The notes beneath the pieces were generated by a model that saw nothing but the letters and a program-made list of their open reading frames with translations, was not told where the DNA came from and searched no databases. A stretch of DNA of 64,000 nucleotides, from contig OX465281.1 in the NCBI GenBank assembly GCA_949987705.1, forward strand, positions 169,460,516 to 169,524,515. Reading direction: 5' to 3'. Source of the DNA: Thereva unica. Lineage: Eukaryota > Arthropoda > Insecta > Diptera > Therevidae. A program made the position numbers and the translations under genes. Positions 10,335 through 21,239 of the stretch are shown in pieces (position 1 is the first letter of the stretch; each line of letters starts with the position of its first letter).

Positions 10335-11520
10335 TTTATTATATGTATTCCGGAATTTTATGATGGCGGTTCTATTAGATTTAATATTACGTCACACACA
10401 GCTTACTGTATTCTACCTGCCGTACTCTTTCATGTTTCATCTTGGAACCGTCTTCCTGATTTTTTTACAAAATGGTCAGATTGCATTTAGTACTTATATG
10501 TACATGATGAGTTGAACATAGGTTGAGCCCAAGTCTAACTACATGTAAACGGGAGTCGAGTTGAGTTAAGGTCGGCTGAACTCGACTCAGCTCTGCTACC
10601 TGGGTTGAGTTGAAATTATGCATACGGACATGAGTTCAGTAATTGAGTAGTTAAATTTAGTTGACAGCAGCATCCCTGTGTTTTGTTTGTGATTTTTTGT
10701 AACGTGTACTGCTTCTTTATTTTCAATTCACCCTAAAACTCAACTATTCATCTCATCATACATACATATTAATTATTACGCGAACTACGAGTGTGTGCAA
10801 AATTGGAAGTTGGTCGGTTATATTTTCTACTTTTGACGTGATAACGTCTATTAAATCGGTTTAAGATAGGAGGCGCGTGTAAAAATGTCCCGCACAATGT
10901 CCCGCACACAGAAAAAAATCATATCTCCGCCACCATACATGTTAGGGGGTGGTTAATGGCTCAAAATTTTTGTTAATTTATCCTCTACACGGGAAAAATA
11001 CATTCATTCACCTTATTGACGTGACAATGTCTATTAAATCGGTTTAAGATAGGACGCGCGTGTGAAAATGTCCCGCACACAAAAAAAATTTGCTTCGAAA
11101 TAGATATATAATTTATTAATTGCGAAAATAATACAAAACGTAATAACAGACGTTGTCACGTTCAAATTAGTAGACGTTGTCACGTTAAAATACGGACGTG
11201 ATACTTCACATCCAAGACCATTAATTTTTAGTCTATTATAAGCTTTCCGCAATTTTGTGTTAGCCGCCATTTTGAATTTGGAATGACGCCACATAGATAA
11301 TTGTGTTCTACCTGTCATATCCTTTCATTTGATACCCATGTCAGAGGGCCGCGGAGCTCAATTTCAAAAATCGGCCGCCATTTTGGATCCGCCATCTGGA
11401 TATTTTTACAAAATGGTCAGATTGCATTGTCATCTAAACTAAACGTGTATGCAAAATTTCAGCTCTATCCGAAACCGATAAGTCGGAAGCCGGAAGTCGG
11501 TCAAATTTAACTTACAAGAT
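10335..11520. repeat. Diverged direct repeats inside the hAT element
   Basis: Two pairs can be seen. First, 10335-10500 and 11230-11440 share a long diverged segment including TTTACAAAATGGTCAGATTGC. Second, about 10830-10910 and 11018-11090 share TCTATTAAATCGGTTTAAGA followed by GCGCGTGT and TGTCCCGCACA. The rest of the stretch holds no gene that I can support; the 94-codon minus-strand frame at 11034-11318 has no family signature. Confidence 0.65.
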
Positions 11521-11555
11521 TTGATGACACGTAGTGTAAGTTAAATAAAAGAATT

Positions 11556-11790
11556 TAAAAAAGCAACGGATTTGATCAAAGATACCCTTGCTGACCAAAT
11601 ATGTGATGAAGATTCTGGTTTGCGACGGTTATTTACTGAAGCTCAACATCTCGCTGCACAATTGGATGAGGAATTCAAAGAAGCACGGGTTGTTTATCGT
11701 CAAAAAATCAAACTCCATAAGAAGAATCTTCATTCCTTTATTGTAACATTGTTACCCAAGTTAATGAAATGCTTTCTCCAGACATGTTGA
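11556..11790 (+). pseudogene. hAT transposase remnant, C-terminal tail
   Basis: An open frame of about 70 codons (LADQICDEDSG...EEFKEARV) lies just inside the right end of the hAT element, where the transposase C-terminus is expected. Its charged, helical composition fits, but the signature of the hAT dimerisation domain is not visible. I assign it by position and orientation. Confidence 0.4.
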
Positions 11791-11953
11791 ACCGAGACGT
11801 TGATCAGTTGAGACATTTAAGATGTCCGACAAGTAATAGAAGCGTATCAGCAGCTTTTTGTTTCTCCCATCTCAACTATTATTGCATAGTTCGAGCATTT
11901 GGGGGGGGGTCATGACCCCCGTGACCCCCCTTGAATCCGCGGCTGTATCTCTG

Positions 11954-12440
11954 TACTTTATTGAGCGTTAATTTCTTTGGGTACTATTTTTCTTTTAGGT
12001 GGTTCCTGGATGGAACACAATCTGATACCATAGTTGCGACTAACCACTTTTAATGAATACATTTTGTTAATCATCTAATGCCATCTGGCATCAACAGTGC
12101 GAGTAAACCCTTTTCGACTAACTAGTGGCACCATCTCATTTATTGAGCAATTGAAATAACTTAGAGCGCCATCTGACAGAATAATTTTGAGTACCCACTT
12201 TTTTAGACTGAAGGAGAAGAAAAAAGTTCGATTCGAAATGTAAAAAATGTAAAAATAAAGAAAACGAAGAATGATAGGAAAAAAAACTCATGGAATAATA
12301 AATTATTTATATTTTGGTTATCGGTTACAAATGTAAAATTACTTATATTGCTTATAAAAATGTGATAAATAGCATAATTTTATAAAAAAAACACCTTGTT
12401 TTCTATGTTTAGGCGTAAATAAGGCATTAGCTGTTTGCCC
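11954..12440. other. Intergenic stretch, nothing recognised
   Basis: Between the hAT right flank and the BEL fragment I see no ORF, terminal repeat or RNA gene. Two short GCCATCT motifs (near 12082 and 12166) may be remnants of a repeat. Confidence 0.4.
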
Positions 12441-12770
12441 TTACGAACTCGGCAAACTACCGCTTGCCTTGATATGGTCATTTCCGGCGGACTGCGCTGG
12501 TATCATGTGACCTAACTCTAGGTACTCCCGTAGGCATCGTGCGTATTCCGTTTTAAGTTCGGGGTCCTTCTGGAATCGGTTCACCATCTGATTAAGTCTT
12601 GATACTGCTCTACGGGGTGTGACATTTAAGTAATGAGACTGATTATATTGCCGCGCTTGTGGTAACCCTGCGACCTTGAATTTCCCTTTCCCTTTTATCG
12701 CGACGCGTTGTTGTTGATTTCGTTTTTCCATTTTCATGACGAGCACCACGAACACACGTTTAATCAACAC
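12441..12770 (-). pseudogene. BEL/Pao pol fragment (segment preceding the RT)
   Basis: The 109-codon frame contains a stretch ending in CLREYLELGHM preceded by NRFQKDPEL. This matches the segment between protease and RT in BEL/Pao polyproteins; BEL 1 and BEL 2 in this window carry the equivalent with YIRLGHM and YLDFGHM. The N-terminal residues (KMEKRNQQQR) do not look like pol. No RT core follows, so it is a short decayed piece. Confidence 0.7.
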
Positions 12771-12844
12771 GACAGAGCAGGCGAACTAAACAAGCTAGTG
12801 TGATGGCAAATATATGAATGGAGAGGGGAAGGATGCCGAGAGTA

Positions 12845-12926
12845 GGGAAAAGGAATTTCAAGGTCGCAGGGTTACCACAATCGCGGCACTATAATCAGTC
12901 TCATTACTTAATTGTCACACCTCGTA
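12845..12926 (+). repeat. Inverted second copy of the BEL pol fragment
   Basis: About 80 bp that closely match the reverse complement of 12607-12690 (shared TTCAAGGTCGCAGGGTTACC). The two copies face each other about 155 bp apart. Whether this is an inverted duplication or two independent insertions cannot be told from the sequence. Confidence 0.8.
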
Positions 12927-14034
12927 TGTCTTGAACTTCCGACTTGCCAATGAATGGAAGTGTTACCGGGCCTGAGCTACCGGGCCTGGGAGAGAGAAAA
13001 CGGTCGATGGTGGTTAAAGGAAAAAAACACTATTGACTTTGTATGAGAATTTATTAAAATAATTATTATTTTATCTAGGCGGACGCGTCCACAGTTGGTG
13101 AAGACCGAATTAACTCTGAGGCAAAGGAGCTGTTGGTTTCCTACACGAACTCAATTATCACGTCGAAAATGTGATGAAGTCAGCGCATTTTCAACGGGTA
13201 AAATTGATAAGGCAGAGGAAATTGAAACATGAGAAAGAATTTTATGCAGCTTATGGTTCGTTGGAATGTGTTTGTTATGCGTCTCAACGGATCATAAGCT
13301 GGTATATTAAATTTATTGCCGATAAAGCAATGCAAGAAAACATGCGCAGTTGAATTTATGTTTGAGTTAGGATTTTATGCAGCCCATGGTTCGTTGAAAT
13401 GTGCTTATTCTGCATTTCAACGAATCATAAGCTTTATTGCTGATAAAGCACTGCAAAAGGCCATGCGCAGTAGTGAAATTGAATTTGCGTAAGAATTTCA
13501 CAACACTCCTCCCCCCCAACAAAAGAAAATTTTCGTTATCTCTTTAAATTTTCGATAAACATTGGGATATATTGGCAAATTATAAACTTATAAACTATGC
13601 AAACCTTTGTTACTTACATTTGTAAATTTTAAAATCTGTATGGGAAATTAACAATGACATTTGAAGTAGAAAATTATTTTAAAAAAATTACTTAACATTT
13701 TCTTACTTGTAGTTAAATTTATTAATAATTTTCTGTATTTTAAAGTAGGGAACCCTTCTTAAAGTGAAAAAAAAAAAAACCAGTGCAGATAATTGATAAT
13801 TAAAATGTGTACCTACGTATGAAACTTTTGATAAAAAAAATGAAGTAAAGTGCGATAAATTTATATATGTATATATATTTTTTTTTGTTTTGGTGATGGT
13901 AATTTAAAATAATTTTTTTTTTTTTTGAATTTGTAAGGTTTCTTATTCTTAGTTATATAAACTCTTAGTATTACCGTTTATCCTTATTATTCTACTTGAT
14001 TTCCATCGTAATTTTTAGATATTTCTTAACTAAT
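12927..14034. repeat. Non-coding stretch with a diverged ~140-bp tandem duplication
   Basis: Units at about 13228-13352 and 13370-13490 share GAATTTTATGCAGC-type, ATGGTTCGTTG and GATAAAGCA blocks and end in CATGCGCAGT. A C-run near 13509-13520 follows. The remainder up to the gypsy 2 env is AT-rich and may include that element's 3' LTR, but I could not find a matching second LTR. Confidence 0.5.
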
Positions 14035-15417
14035 CTAGTGAGGAATATAATTACATACTATCATTATTATCATTATGATTACTATAATAGAGGTAGTAGT
14101 ATGAAAATCGTGTGAAATAATTCCTACATGATTATTGTCCAAATTGTTCATGTCCTTTATCCGGTTCAAACTAATACTTATCTCATCTAAATCGAGGTTT
14201 TCTATTTTAATTTTGTCAAGGCGGTTATTGGAAGACTTTGGAATATTTGGCGGAATTTTTATTGAATGGTCTATGATGGAGTCCGAAAAGTAATATGCGA
14301 TGGACGTGATTGAACGTATTCCTAATCTGGCTTCTAAATTTACTTGTGTAGTTAGTGCCTTGCACTTCGGTGCCAGTTGCAAAATTAACGTCTCAACGAT
14401 TTTGGTTGAGTAAGATGTATTTTTACATATTATCCTTAAGTTGGTTACTATCGGGACGATATAGCCATGTATTTGTTTTTTGTAATGGGTGCCAAAGCTC
14501 ATGGTTTAAACTGAAGATTCTGACATCGCAATCGCGATTATTGTGCTCTCCGAGGCTCAATGCGATTATACAGTTTCGTTGGTTATAGTTATATGTTACA
14601 AAATTTTGGTTATATATGTAGGAGTTTGCTTCCGTTTCTAGGTATTCATCAAATTCACTTTGTTGTAGGAAAACGTACCTTCGATTTATTACATTTATTG
14701 CGGTATATTCCGCGTCAGGTTTAACATATACATATATAGGTATCGTTTTCACGTTTAATAGGCAATGGCGTTAACTTGAATAGTTTAAAACTTTCAGATA
14801 TTAACGGGATTTCGATCGAGAATACCAGATCGGTTTTTATGTATGCGGCTTTTATTTTCGAGATCCTATTAAGGATAGGTAGGTTTTCTATTTTTGGTTT
14901 GATGGGGAGTCTAATATTGTCAGTTAGTTCTAGCTGGACTTCCATTAGAGATTTCACGAATAAAGCAGAGTTTGTCAAATGACGGTCTAACTTTCCTATC
15001 TGTGATTATTGTATAATATTCAGTAGTTCTTTTTGTTTGAACAGAAAACGTTCTGTCGCCTGAGTCATAATATTCGAGAGCTCATCGAATAGGCGGAAAT
15101 GTTCTACATCTTCAGCGAGCAGGGATACGTTTGCAGAAATGTTGGACAACAAGTCTCCAATTTCGTTGAAATTCTTATAGTCTTATCGCTATATCGCAAT
15201 GATGCAATGGAAGCAATTCCATGGATTTCTTGCAAGTTAGAACTAGTGTCTGAAAATCGATGTCGAGTTGTTTAATTTCGATTTCGAAGGGAGTAAAATT
15301 CAGGTGGATAACGAATTTCCAAGTAGACGTAGACTTGTGCAGTATACCTATCTCTTCGTAGTATATCTCGGTATTGTTGGCTATAGGAGTCGCTATGTGG
15401 TGACCTTCGGTTTTCAT
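14035..15417 (-). pseudogene. env: Gypsy element 2: env, multiply frameshifted
   Basis: Starting at 15417 the coding signal passes through at least four frames: 15175-15417, a link to 14721-14978, then 14423-14752 and 14035-14502. The second piece has the IEIPLISE-like strand followed by FKLFKLTPLP, typical of the lower ectodomain of errantivirus envelopes. The third and fourth are Cys-containing ectodomain, and the last ends in a hydrophobic anchor (IIVIIMIIMIV) near 14045-14085. No furin site is visible upstream. In life this would be a fusion glycoprotein; here it is inactive. Confidence 0.72.
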
Positions 15418-15482
15418 AAACCGTGTGCTTGAAACGGCGAAAATGAACCTGGAATATGCGTGTAAAAATAAAGTAGGTTAGT

Positions 15483-16662
15483 TTTGGCTGGGTCTTTTGA
15501 AGGGTTTGAGAAGATTATTGTGTACTAGCTTAAGTTTTCTACCTATTTTAATAGTGGTCGTTTCTGGCGAGTTAATTTCTATGACTTCGAATGGTCCGTT
15601 TGCTTCCGGGGTTAGCTTTTTGTTTTTTCTGCCTATGTCATAAAGTAGAACTTCATCGCCGACGTTGAGAGTTAGGTCCTTAGTATTGCGATCATAGTAC
15701 TTTTTAGATTTCTCCTTGGCTTGTTTTAGTTGTTCTCGAATGATGCGGTAACCGTTTTGTAATCTAGCTTTAAGCTCTATGACGTAGTCGTCCTAGTTAT
15801 ATACTGGCTCTACGGCCCTCGTAATGGCTGACGGGATTTCTGGTTTGAAACCGAAAAGTGCCTCATAAGGAGAATAGTTTGTAGCTGAATGTGGTGTAGT
15901 GTTATGACAAAATGTGGCGTAATCCATCCAAGTATCCCAGTTGGCTGGGTCACTGCTTGCAAAGTTTCTCAGATATTCTCCTAGAGTTCTATGGCATCGT
16001 TCTAATGAGCCGTTAGACTGTGGATGGTAGGGGCTCGTTTGTATCTTTTTTATTCGAAGTAGCTTACAAGTTCGTTTAAAAACCTGTCCCACAAAGTTAC
16101 TACCCTGATCAGTTGGAAGGTATTTGGGGGTTCCGAAAACGCACACAATTTTTCGGACATAGTTTTCGGCTACTGTTTCCGCCTCTTGGTTGGGAATGGG
16201 AATTGCTTGAATGAATTTGGTCAAGTCATCCTGGAATGTTAATATATAGCGGTTTCCATTCTCTGAAGTTTCTAACGGTCCTACTATATTCAGGGCGACG
16301 CGTTCAAACGGTTGCTTCGCAGTTGTCGTTACTTTCATCGGGAGCCGATTTTTGTTATAAGACTTGTTTTTCTGACAACTTTCACATGTAGAAATGTAGT
16401 TGGCAATGTCTTTGAACATATTCTTCCACTTGTATTTTAATTTTAATCTATTAAAGGTATGGTGTGTGCCTTGATGTCCACCTGAAGGGCTGTCATGGTA
16501 CTCTTTGATCAACTGAGCAATTTGGGATTTATCGGTTAGTTGGACTATGTCTGTGCTCTGGGAATTACTATCAGGCTTCGGAAATTGCGGGCTTGGGTTC
16601 AGAGGGTCTTGTTCGCCCTTTGACTGAGATCTGGTCAGCACGATGGACAACTGTGTAATCAT
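15483..16662 (-). pseudogene. Gypsy element 2: integrase with a nonsense codon and a lost catalytic Asp
   Basis: The HHCC finger is visible (EYHDS...GGHQG...CESCQKNK). The catalytic core has TDQGSN and GSLERCH, but the first acidic residue lies in ALNIVGP where ALDIVGP is expected, near 16288: an Asp to Asn change from one G-to-A substitution. The frame stops at 15793-15795 (TAG), yet the same frame continues cleanly to about 15483 with the basic C-terminal domain (VGDEVLLYD, NGPFEV). The TAG therefore looks like a point mutation. The join to RT upstream is frameshifted near 16625-16640. Confidence 0.88.
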
Positions 16663-18254
16663 ACTCCTCTAATTTTATTCTCCAGCGCATAATTCGAGAG
16701 GTTGGGCCTTTGTGATTGAAAATCCAGACAAGAGGTTTGTGGTCTGTAATTACCGTGAAAGTTCTACCGTAGACATACGGACGGAAGTGTTGTGCTGCCC
16801 ATACGACCGCGAGGGCCTCCTTTTCGATCGTGGAATAATTTCTTTCTGCTCGATTTAGCACTCTGGTGGCAAAAGCTATTGGGAGATCAGCGCTTCCAGA
16901 ATCATTAATTTGGGAAAGAACGGCGCCTATAGCTACATTACTGGCATCTATCGTCATATAGAAACGGCGGTTAAAATTCGGATACTGGAGAATCGGTGGG
17001 CTGTGGATAGCCTGTTTTAACTTGGAGAACGCTTCGTCGCAGTGAGCATCCCATGAGAATTCCGTGTCCTTTTTTAATAGGTTATTCAAAGGGCTAGCCA
17101 GTTTAGAAAAATTGGGAATAAATTTCCGGTAATAGCCTACCAGCCCTAAGAATGATTTAATTTGTTTGCGGTCTTTAGGAGTTCTTATCGAATTTATTGC
17201 GGAGATCTTGGAGGGATCGGGCTTGATTCCTTCTTTTGTTATAACGTGGCCTAAATAGGTTACTTCTTTGGAGAGAAATTTACATTTAGTTGGTTGCAGT
17301 TTTAGATTGTGTTTTTTAAGGCATTCGAAAACTTCACTGAGTTTTGAGTTATGGTCTATGAGATTCCTACCGTAAATTACTATGTCGTCTAGGTAGACGA
17401 AACATTTAACTCCTTGCAGACCAGTTAATACTTGCTTCATCAGTCGTTGGAACGTTGGAGGGGCATTACGCAATCCGAAAGGCATTCGGTTAAATTCAAA
17501 ACGCCCATTTGGCGTACTAAAGGCCGTTTTCGCTTTGTCCTCTTCAGTTACATTGATTTGGTGGAACCCGTTCGCTAGATCTAGTGTGGAAAAGTATTTC
17601 GAGTCTCCTAACTGGTCCAAGATATCCTCTATATTAGGAAGAGGGTAGGCATCAGCAAGAGTAATCTCGTTTAATTTTCGAAAATAGATAACGATTCTCC
17701 ACCTGCGATTTCCGTTCGAGTCCTGTTTTTTGGGGACTACCAATAGCGGGGCATTCCAAGGACTTACACTGGGACGGATTATGTCGTCACTTATCATTTG
17801 TTCCACTTGTTTCTTTATTTCTTGTTTGTGGATTTCCGGAAGTCTGTATGGTCTTACTTTTATTGGCGGTTGGTTGGGAAGTGTTGTGATGTCATGAGTA
17901 ACTGTCAGAGTGGACGTGAGTTTGTCACCTTCGAGAAAAAAAATCGAGTTCTACTCTCGACAGATTTCGAGCACGGAGGCTCTTTCTGCACTGTTGAGTT
18001 GGTCTAATTCTAATAGTGTTTCGAGTTTTTTTTAGACGTTCCTCAACGCGGTCAGAATTGGAAATGTGCTTGAGATTGTGCACATTATAGTCACTGAGCT
18101 TCTCGTAGTGCAACTTTGTCTGACTGGTAATTTCTACGTCATTATTAGATGAATTTAGAACCGCAATGTAGATATAACCTTGCTCGGGCTTAGTTACCGT
18201 GCCAGACTCAACTCGCAACTGATGAGACTCAACTCGTTTCAGGAGGCATAACAC
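16571..18254 (-). pseudogene. Gypsy element 2: reverse transcriptase and RNase H
   Basis: The main frame 16571-17806 has RT boxes VPKKQDSNG, LDLANGFHQ, MPFGLRNAP and VYLDDIV. RNase H follows with TIDASNVAIG and the EKEALAVVWA and TDHKPL blocks. Box VIYFRKLNE shows Tyr where the family nearly always has Asp. Coding signal upstream of 17806 continues to about 18254 but is broken by a TAG near 17950 and a frameshift in an A-run near 18025. The motifs resemble 17.6/ZAM-like elements. Polymerase catalytic Asp residues are intact, but the polyprotein is not. Confidence 0.9.
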
Positions 18255-18282
18255 TCCAGCGAGTTGTTCGACGCCCCGATGT

Positions 18283-18475
18283 CAGAGTCGCGAAATGGTT
18301 GTGAGTAGTTGGAATAAAATATCGCGGCTAGGTTGTGACAGTTACTTCCTTCTTCTCTCTATCTTCCGGCTAGAGCTGCTGTTCGACATTCAGTCTATAC
18401 GAAAAATAGATTGTCGACAGTACAAAGGGACTTTCCCTAAGTCTCTAGTCTGTCACATAAAAAAAAAAAAAAAAA
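18283..18475 (+). mobile_element. Poly(A)-tailed short retroposed insertion (193 bp)
   Basis: The insert lies between the gypsy 2 protease and RT, ends in about 18 A residues (18458-18475), and is flanked by GATGT at 18278-18282 and 18476-18480. The flanking sequence reads as an open frame when the insert is skipped. It could be a SINE or the 3' end of a non-LTR element. A loose polymerase III B-box-like GTTCGACATTC is present (near 18382), but no good A box. Confidence 0.5.
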
Positions 18476-18499
18476 GATGTATGGACCTGAGGGTATATT

Positions 18500-19036
18500 T
18501 CAGATGGAAAACAAATAAGTTCTTCTTGCTCCACAATGGGTCCGAATTTTAGAATTTTCTCCGACCTGGAAGGGATTTTGATACTCTCTTCCCACAGAAA
18601 ACGGAATGGCGATGGACTGGTCTTTATAATCGAATTTTAAAGTGTGGTCCTTGTAACTTAGTATGGCTTGTGTGTTATCAAAAAAATCTTCTCCTAAAAT
18701 TCCGTCTTGAGCGATGGGGAAATCGGAGGGGACGACATGGAAAAGATGAGCTACGTCATTGGCTACTAACATATCCAGGTAGGTGATTCCTTTAGACGGA
18801 ATATATTCTGGCGTTACTCCATAAATGTGTATCACTTGATCCGTGTAGACTATCGCCTTGTCGTCGAGTGCGGCTAGTTTTATTAGACTCACACTAGCAC
18901 CGGAATCTAGGAGTATTGTGCTAATTTCCCTGGTTGTTCCTGTCAACTTAATAGGAATTTCGCTTCTAAAAGTTTTTGAAGTTTTTAGGTTTAGTACACA
19001 TTTGGTAATTTCCACGTTTAACTTTGTTTCTTTTCG
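18500..19036 (-). pseudogene. Gypsy element 2: protease
   Basis: A retropepsin with active site LLDSGAS near 18905 and a downstream ILGEDFF flap/partner motif typical of gypsy-type proteases. The frame enters from the Asn/Thr repeat upstream, and the first in-frame GTG/ATG choices carry no meaning. The C-terminal end runs into a stop at 18500, after which the coding signal shifts frame and meets the poly(A) insertion. The protease fold itself looks complete. Confidence 0.8.
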
Positions 19037-19114
19037 AGAGTTAGATCGAGAGTTGTCAGCCCAGGAAGTAGTTTTACAGTCGGCAGAAGTTCGAGACCAC
19101 TTTGGGGATGAATA

Positions 19115-19490
19115 AGTAGATTTGGTAATGGGGTTATTATTGGAGATGGTAATTGAATTAGTATTGGAGTTAGTACGTGGATTAGTATTTGGTTTAGTAT
19201 TGGAGTTAGTACGTGGATTAGTATTTGGGTTGGTATTGGAGATAGTAATTGAATTAGTATTTGGGTTGTTATTGGATACAGTAATTGAATTAGTTTTGGA
19301 GTTAGTACGTGGATTAGTATTTGCGTTAGTATTGGAATTAGTACGTGGATTAGTATTTGGGTTGGTATTGGAGATAGTAATCGAATTAGTATTTGGGTTG
19401 TTATTGGAGATAGTAATTGAATTAGTATTTGGGTTGGCATTGGAGGTAGTATTTGGATTAGTATTGGAGTCGGGGTACCTTATTTGAGGA
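19115..19490 (-). repeat. Asn-Thr-Asn-Pro/Ser tandem repeat between gag and protease of gypsy 2
   Basis: Degenerate 18-21-base units, on the minus strand based on AATACTAATCC, AGTACTAACTCC and ATTACTATCTCC. In the frame shared by gag and protease they encode alternating NTNP, NTNS and ITIS runs over about 120 codons. The other two frames are also open for long stretches (leucine/isoleucine-rich and valine/leucine-rich), which are by-products of the repeat. Confidence 0.85.
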
Positions 19491-19549
19491 GTTGGGCCCG
19501 AGTCCCGGTACTGCTGGAACTGGGCGGTCGATCGTTTCCCTGATTAGTA

Positions 19550-20563
19550 TTAGCACTTTTGTTCACGTTGCTTATTATTGTATTCACGCTTTCGGCACTG
19601 TTGAATATCATGACCCAAATTTTTACAATAACGACAAACCTTTGGTTCAGGGGCATTGGGATTCTTATTGACATTATTAACTTGCTCTCGCTTGGGAGGA
19701 AACTTAGGTAATACTGTAGGAGTATTTAACTTGAACGATAATTTACGGCATTCGTTGGCTTCATGACCGAAGTTTTTACAGAATTGGCATTGTTTCCGTG
19801 GGGTAGTGTTAGTAACTTTTCGCTCAGTTTCTAAAAGTTCCTCTGCAGCGTAGTCTATGGCTCCTCGTAAAGTTTCGTGTTTAGTTGCTTTCAGAATAAG
19901 TTTGAGAGGGTGTCGAAGACCGCGTTTAAAATTATTTATTGCCATTTGCCGGTTTATCTTCCTTATGGCGGTGCTACCTCCGGCGGTTTCGTCTTTTGTT
20001 GTTGAAATGTCAAGCTCCTCTAATAGTTTCTCGATGCGTGATGCGTATTCGAGGACACTTTCGCGGGGACCTTGTTGTAGATTGAACATTTCGGTCTGTA
20101 TTATTTGGGGTGAGCGATCTTTTGAAAATTCATTCTTTAGGGCTCGTTCTATTTCGGGCCAGGCTTTATATGTGTTATGACGCAAAATAACCTCATATGC
20201 TCTATCTGTTAGTTTGGATTTTATCAGATCCAGGAATTCTTCCTTGTGCTCATTGCTAGTTGCACGCATGTATTGAATTTTGGATACCTGAAGAAATCGG
20301 TGCAGACCTTTTGGGTCGCCATTGTATTCAGGGATTAGTTTTATGGCGTTAGACAAGTTGAAAGAAGACAGTTCCGGATCGTCTTTGATTTTGAATTTAT
20401 TTGAATCTGACGAGGATTCTTCGTCTAGAGTATTACTTTCCTCTGGGACAGTAGGGAGAGTAGGGGTGGTTTTGACTTTTGTTTGTTTGCTAACAGGAGA
20501 GGTTGGGACCTTTATCTGTTTGCCGCTTCTTAACGTTATGGCAATAGCCAGTTCTTTTGACAT
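19550..20563 (-). CDS. gag: Gypsy element 2: gag with two CCHC zinc knuckles
   Basis: The ATG at 20561-20563 gives 337 codons. The order is an acidic Ser/Glu-rich segment, a capsid-like helical region (about residues 80-240, with IIQTEMFNLQQGPRES and the FKRGL-type major-homology-like stretch), then two knuckles at about 255 (CQFCKNFGHEANEC) and 308 (CRYCKNLGHDIQQC). It ends at TAA 19550-19552, with a second in-frame TAA two codons on. Beyond it the same frame continues into the Asn/Thr repeat and the protease. This may be stop suppression or mutation; a frameshift is also possible. Confidence 0.85.
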   Translation of the reverse strand: MSKELAIAITLRSGKQIKVPTSPVSKQTKVKTTPTLPTVPEESNTLDEESSSDSNKFKIKDDPELSSFNLSNAIKLIPEYNGDPKGLHRFLQVSKIQYMRATSNEHKEEFLDLIKSKLTDRAYEVILRHNTYKAWPEIERALKNEFSKDRSPQIIQTEMFNLQQGPRESVLEYASRIEKLLEELDISTTKDETAGGSTAIRKINRQMAINNFKRGLRHPLKLILKATKHETLRGAIDYAAEELLETERKVTNTTPRKQCQFCKNFGHEANECRKLSFKLNTPTVLPKFPPKREQVNNVNKNPNAPEPKVCRYCKNLGHDIQQCRKREYNNKQREQKC

Positions 20564-21239
20564 AGGGGGCGCAACTAGGGCAAAAAAGGAAAAACTTGGA
20601 CACTAGATTAAATTGAAAAATAGAAAACACTCTCGTGGCGAGTAATAGGCAAGCAAAAAAAAAACACAGAATTAATAACCCGATATAGCACATGAAATGA
20701 ACATGGACCTATTGTCACGATAATGGAAGTATCGAATTTTCGAAATTTCCGACAGTAATGATATAATTTTTTTCAACTATAGTAATCAGTCAGATCACAA
20801 AATCGTTGTAATATTCACTCAGTATTTAAAAATTTAAAATAAGTATATTTATATTCGAAAATCAATTAAAATCATAGTATAGTATCATTTAAGAACTAGA
20901 TTCCTTTGTTTTTTGTTTTTTTTTTGTAATCCTTCTTTTATATACAAATATATACATAAGTAGAAATGTAAATGACTCCTAATAAAACACATACGAGTGA
21001 ATATTGTAGTTGTGCAAAATATCTAAGTTTTATACTAAAACTTGTTCTAAATGTGATATCTTAATGGCACTTTTTTAAATATAATAATAATATATTATTT
21101 TTGCTTACAAGTAAAATAATCCTGACATACTGAAAGGGCTGACGGGGGGATGGGGGGCAGAGCCCCCATTCCAAAAAAACGTACTTCGCTTTTCAATTGT
21201 ACCTTTTTTTTTTAGAAAAACATATAGAATGATTTGTAG
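20564..21239. other. Leader side of gypsy 2 and flank; nothing resolved
   Basis: AT-rich sequence upstream of the gypsy 2 gag. A 5' LTR should lie here, but no matching copy, TG...CA ends or primer-binding site could be found. A GC-rich foldback (GGGGGGCAGAGCCCCC, near 21153-21168) stands out and may mark the edge of an unrelated repeat. Confidence 0.4.

Larger units (their letters stand above)
7592..11945 (+). mobile_element. hAT-superfamily DNA transposon (4354 bp) with 8-bp target duplication
   Basis: Termini are CAGGCGCGGATCTA at the left and, read inward from the right, CAGCCGCGGATTCA; both are followed by a G-run with GTCACGG. The flanks carry a perfect 8-bp duplication TATCTCTG (7584-7591 and 11946-11953), the hallmark length for hAT. 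Inside are decayed pieces of a hAT transposase on the + strand (8484-9357) and a C-terminal piece (11556-11790). The 2.2 kb between them is filled by a foldback element, a pogo-like MITE and other repeats. It would need a transposase in trans to move. Confidence 0.9.
14035..20563 (-). mobile_element. Ty3/gypsy element 2 (env-bearing), decayed; LTRs not resolved
   Basis: Read on the minus strand the order is gag, Asn/Thr repeat region, protease, RT-RNase H, integrase, env. That is the layout of insect env-bearing gypsy elements. I searched both sides for matching direct repeats and for a TGG-starting primer-binding site and found neither, so the coordinates given are only the coding span. Lesions occur in every gene. 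Confidence 0.85.

Noticed and set aside
19122..19487. 121-codon Leu/Val-rich plus-strand ORF
   Set aside because: Antisense shadow of the Asn/Thr-coding repeat of gypsy 2.
20564..21120. 5' LTR of gypsy 2
   Set aside because: Compared by eye with 13500-14034; no shared segment, no TG...CA or AGT...ACT ends and no primer-binding site found, so not annotated as an LTR.
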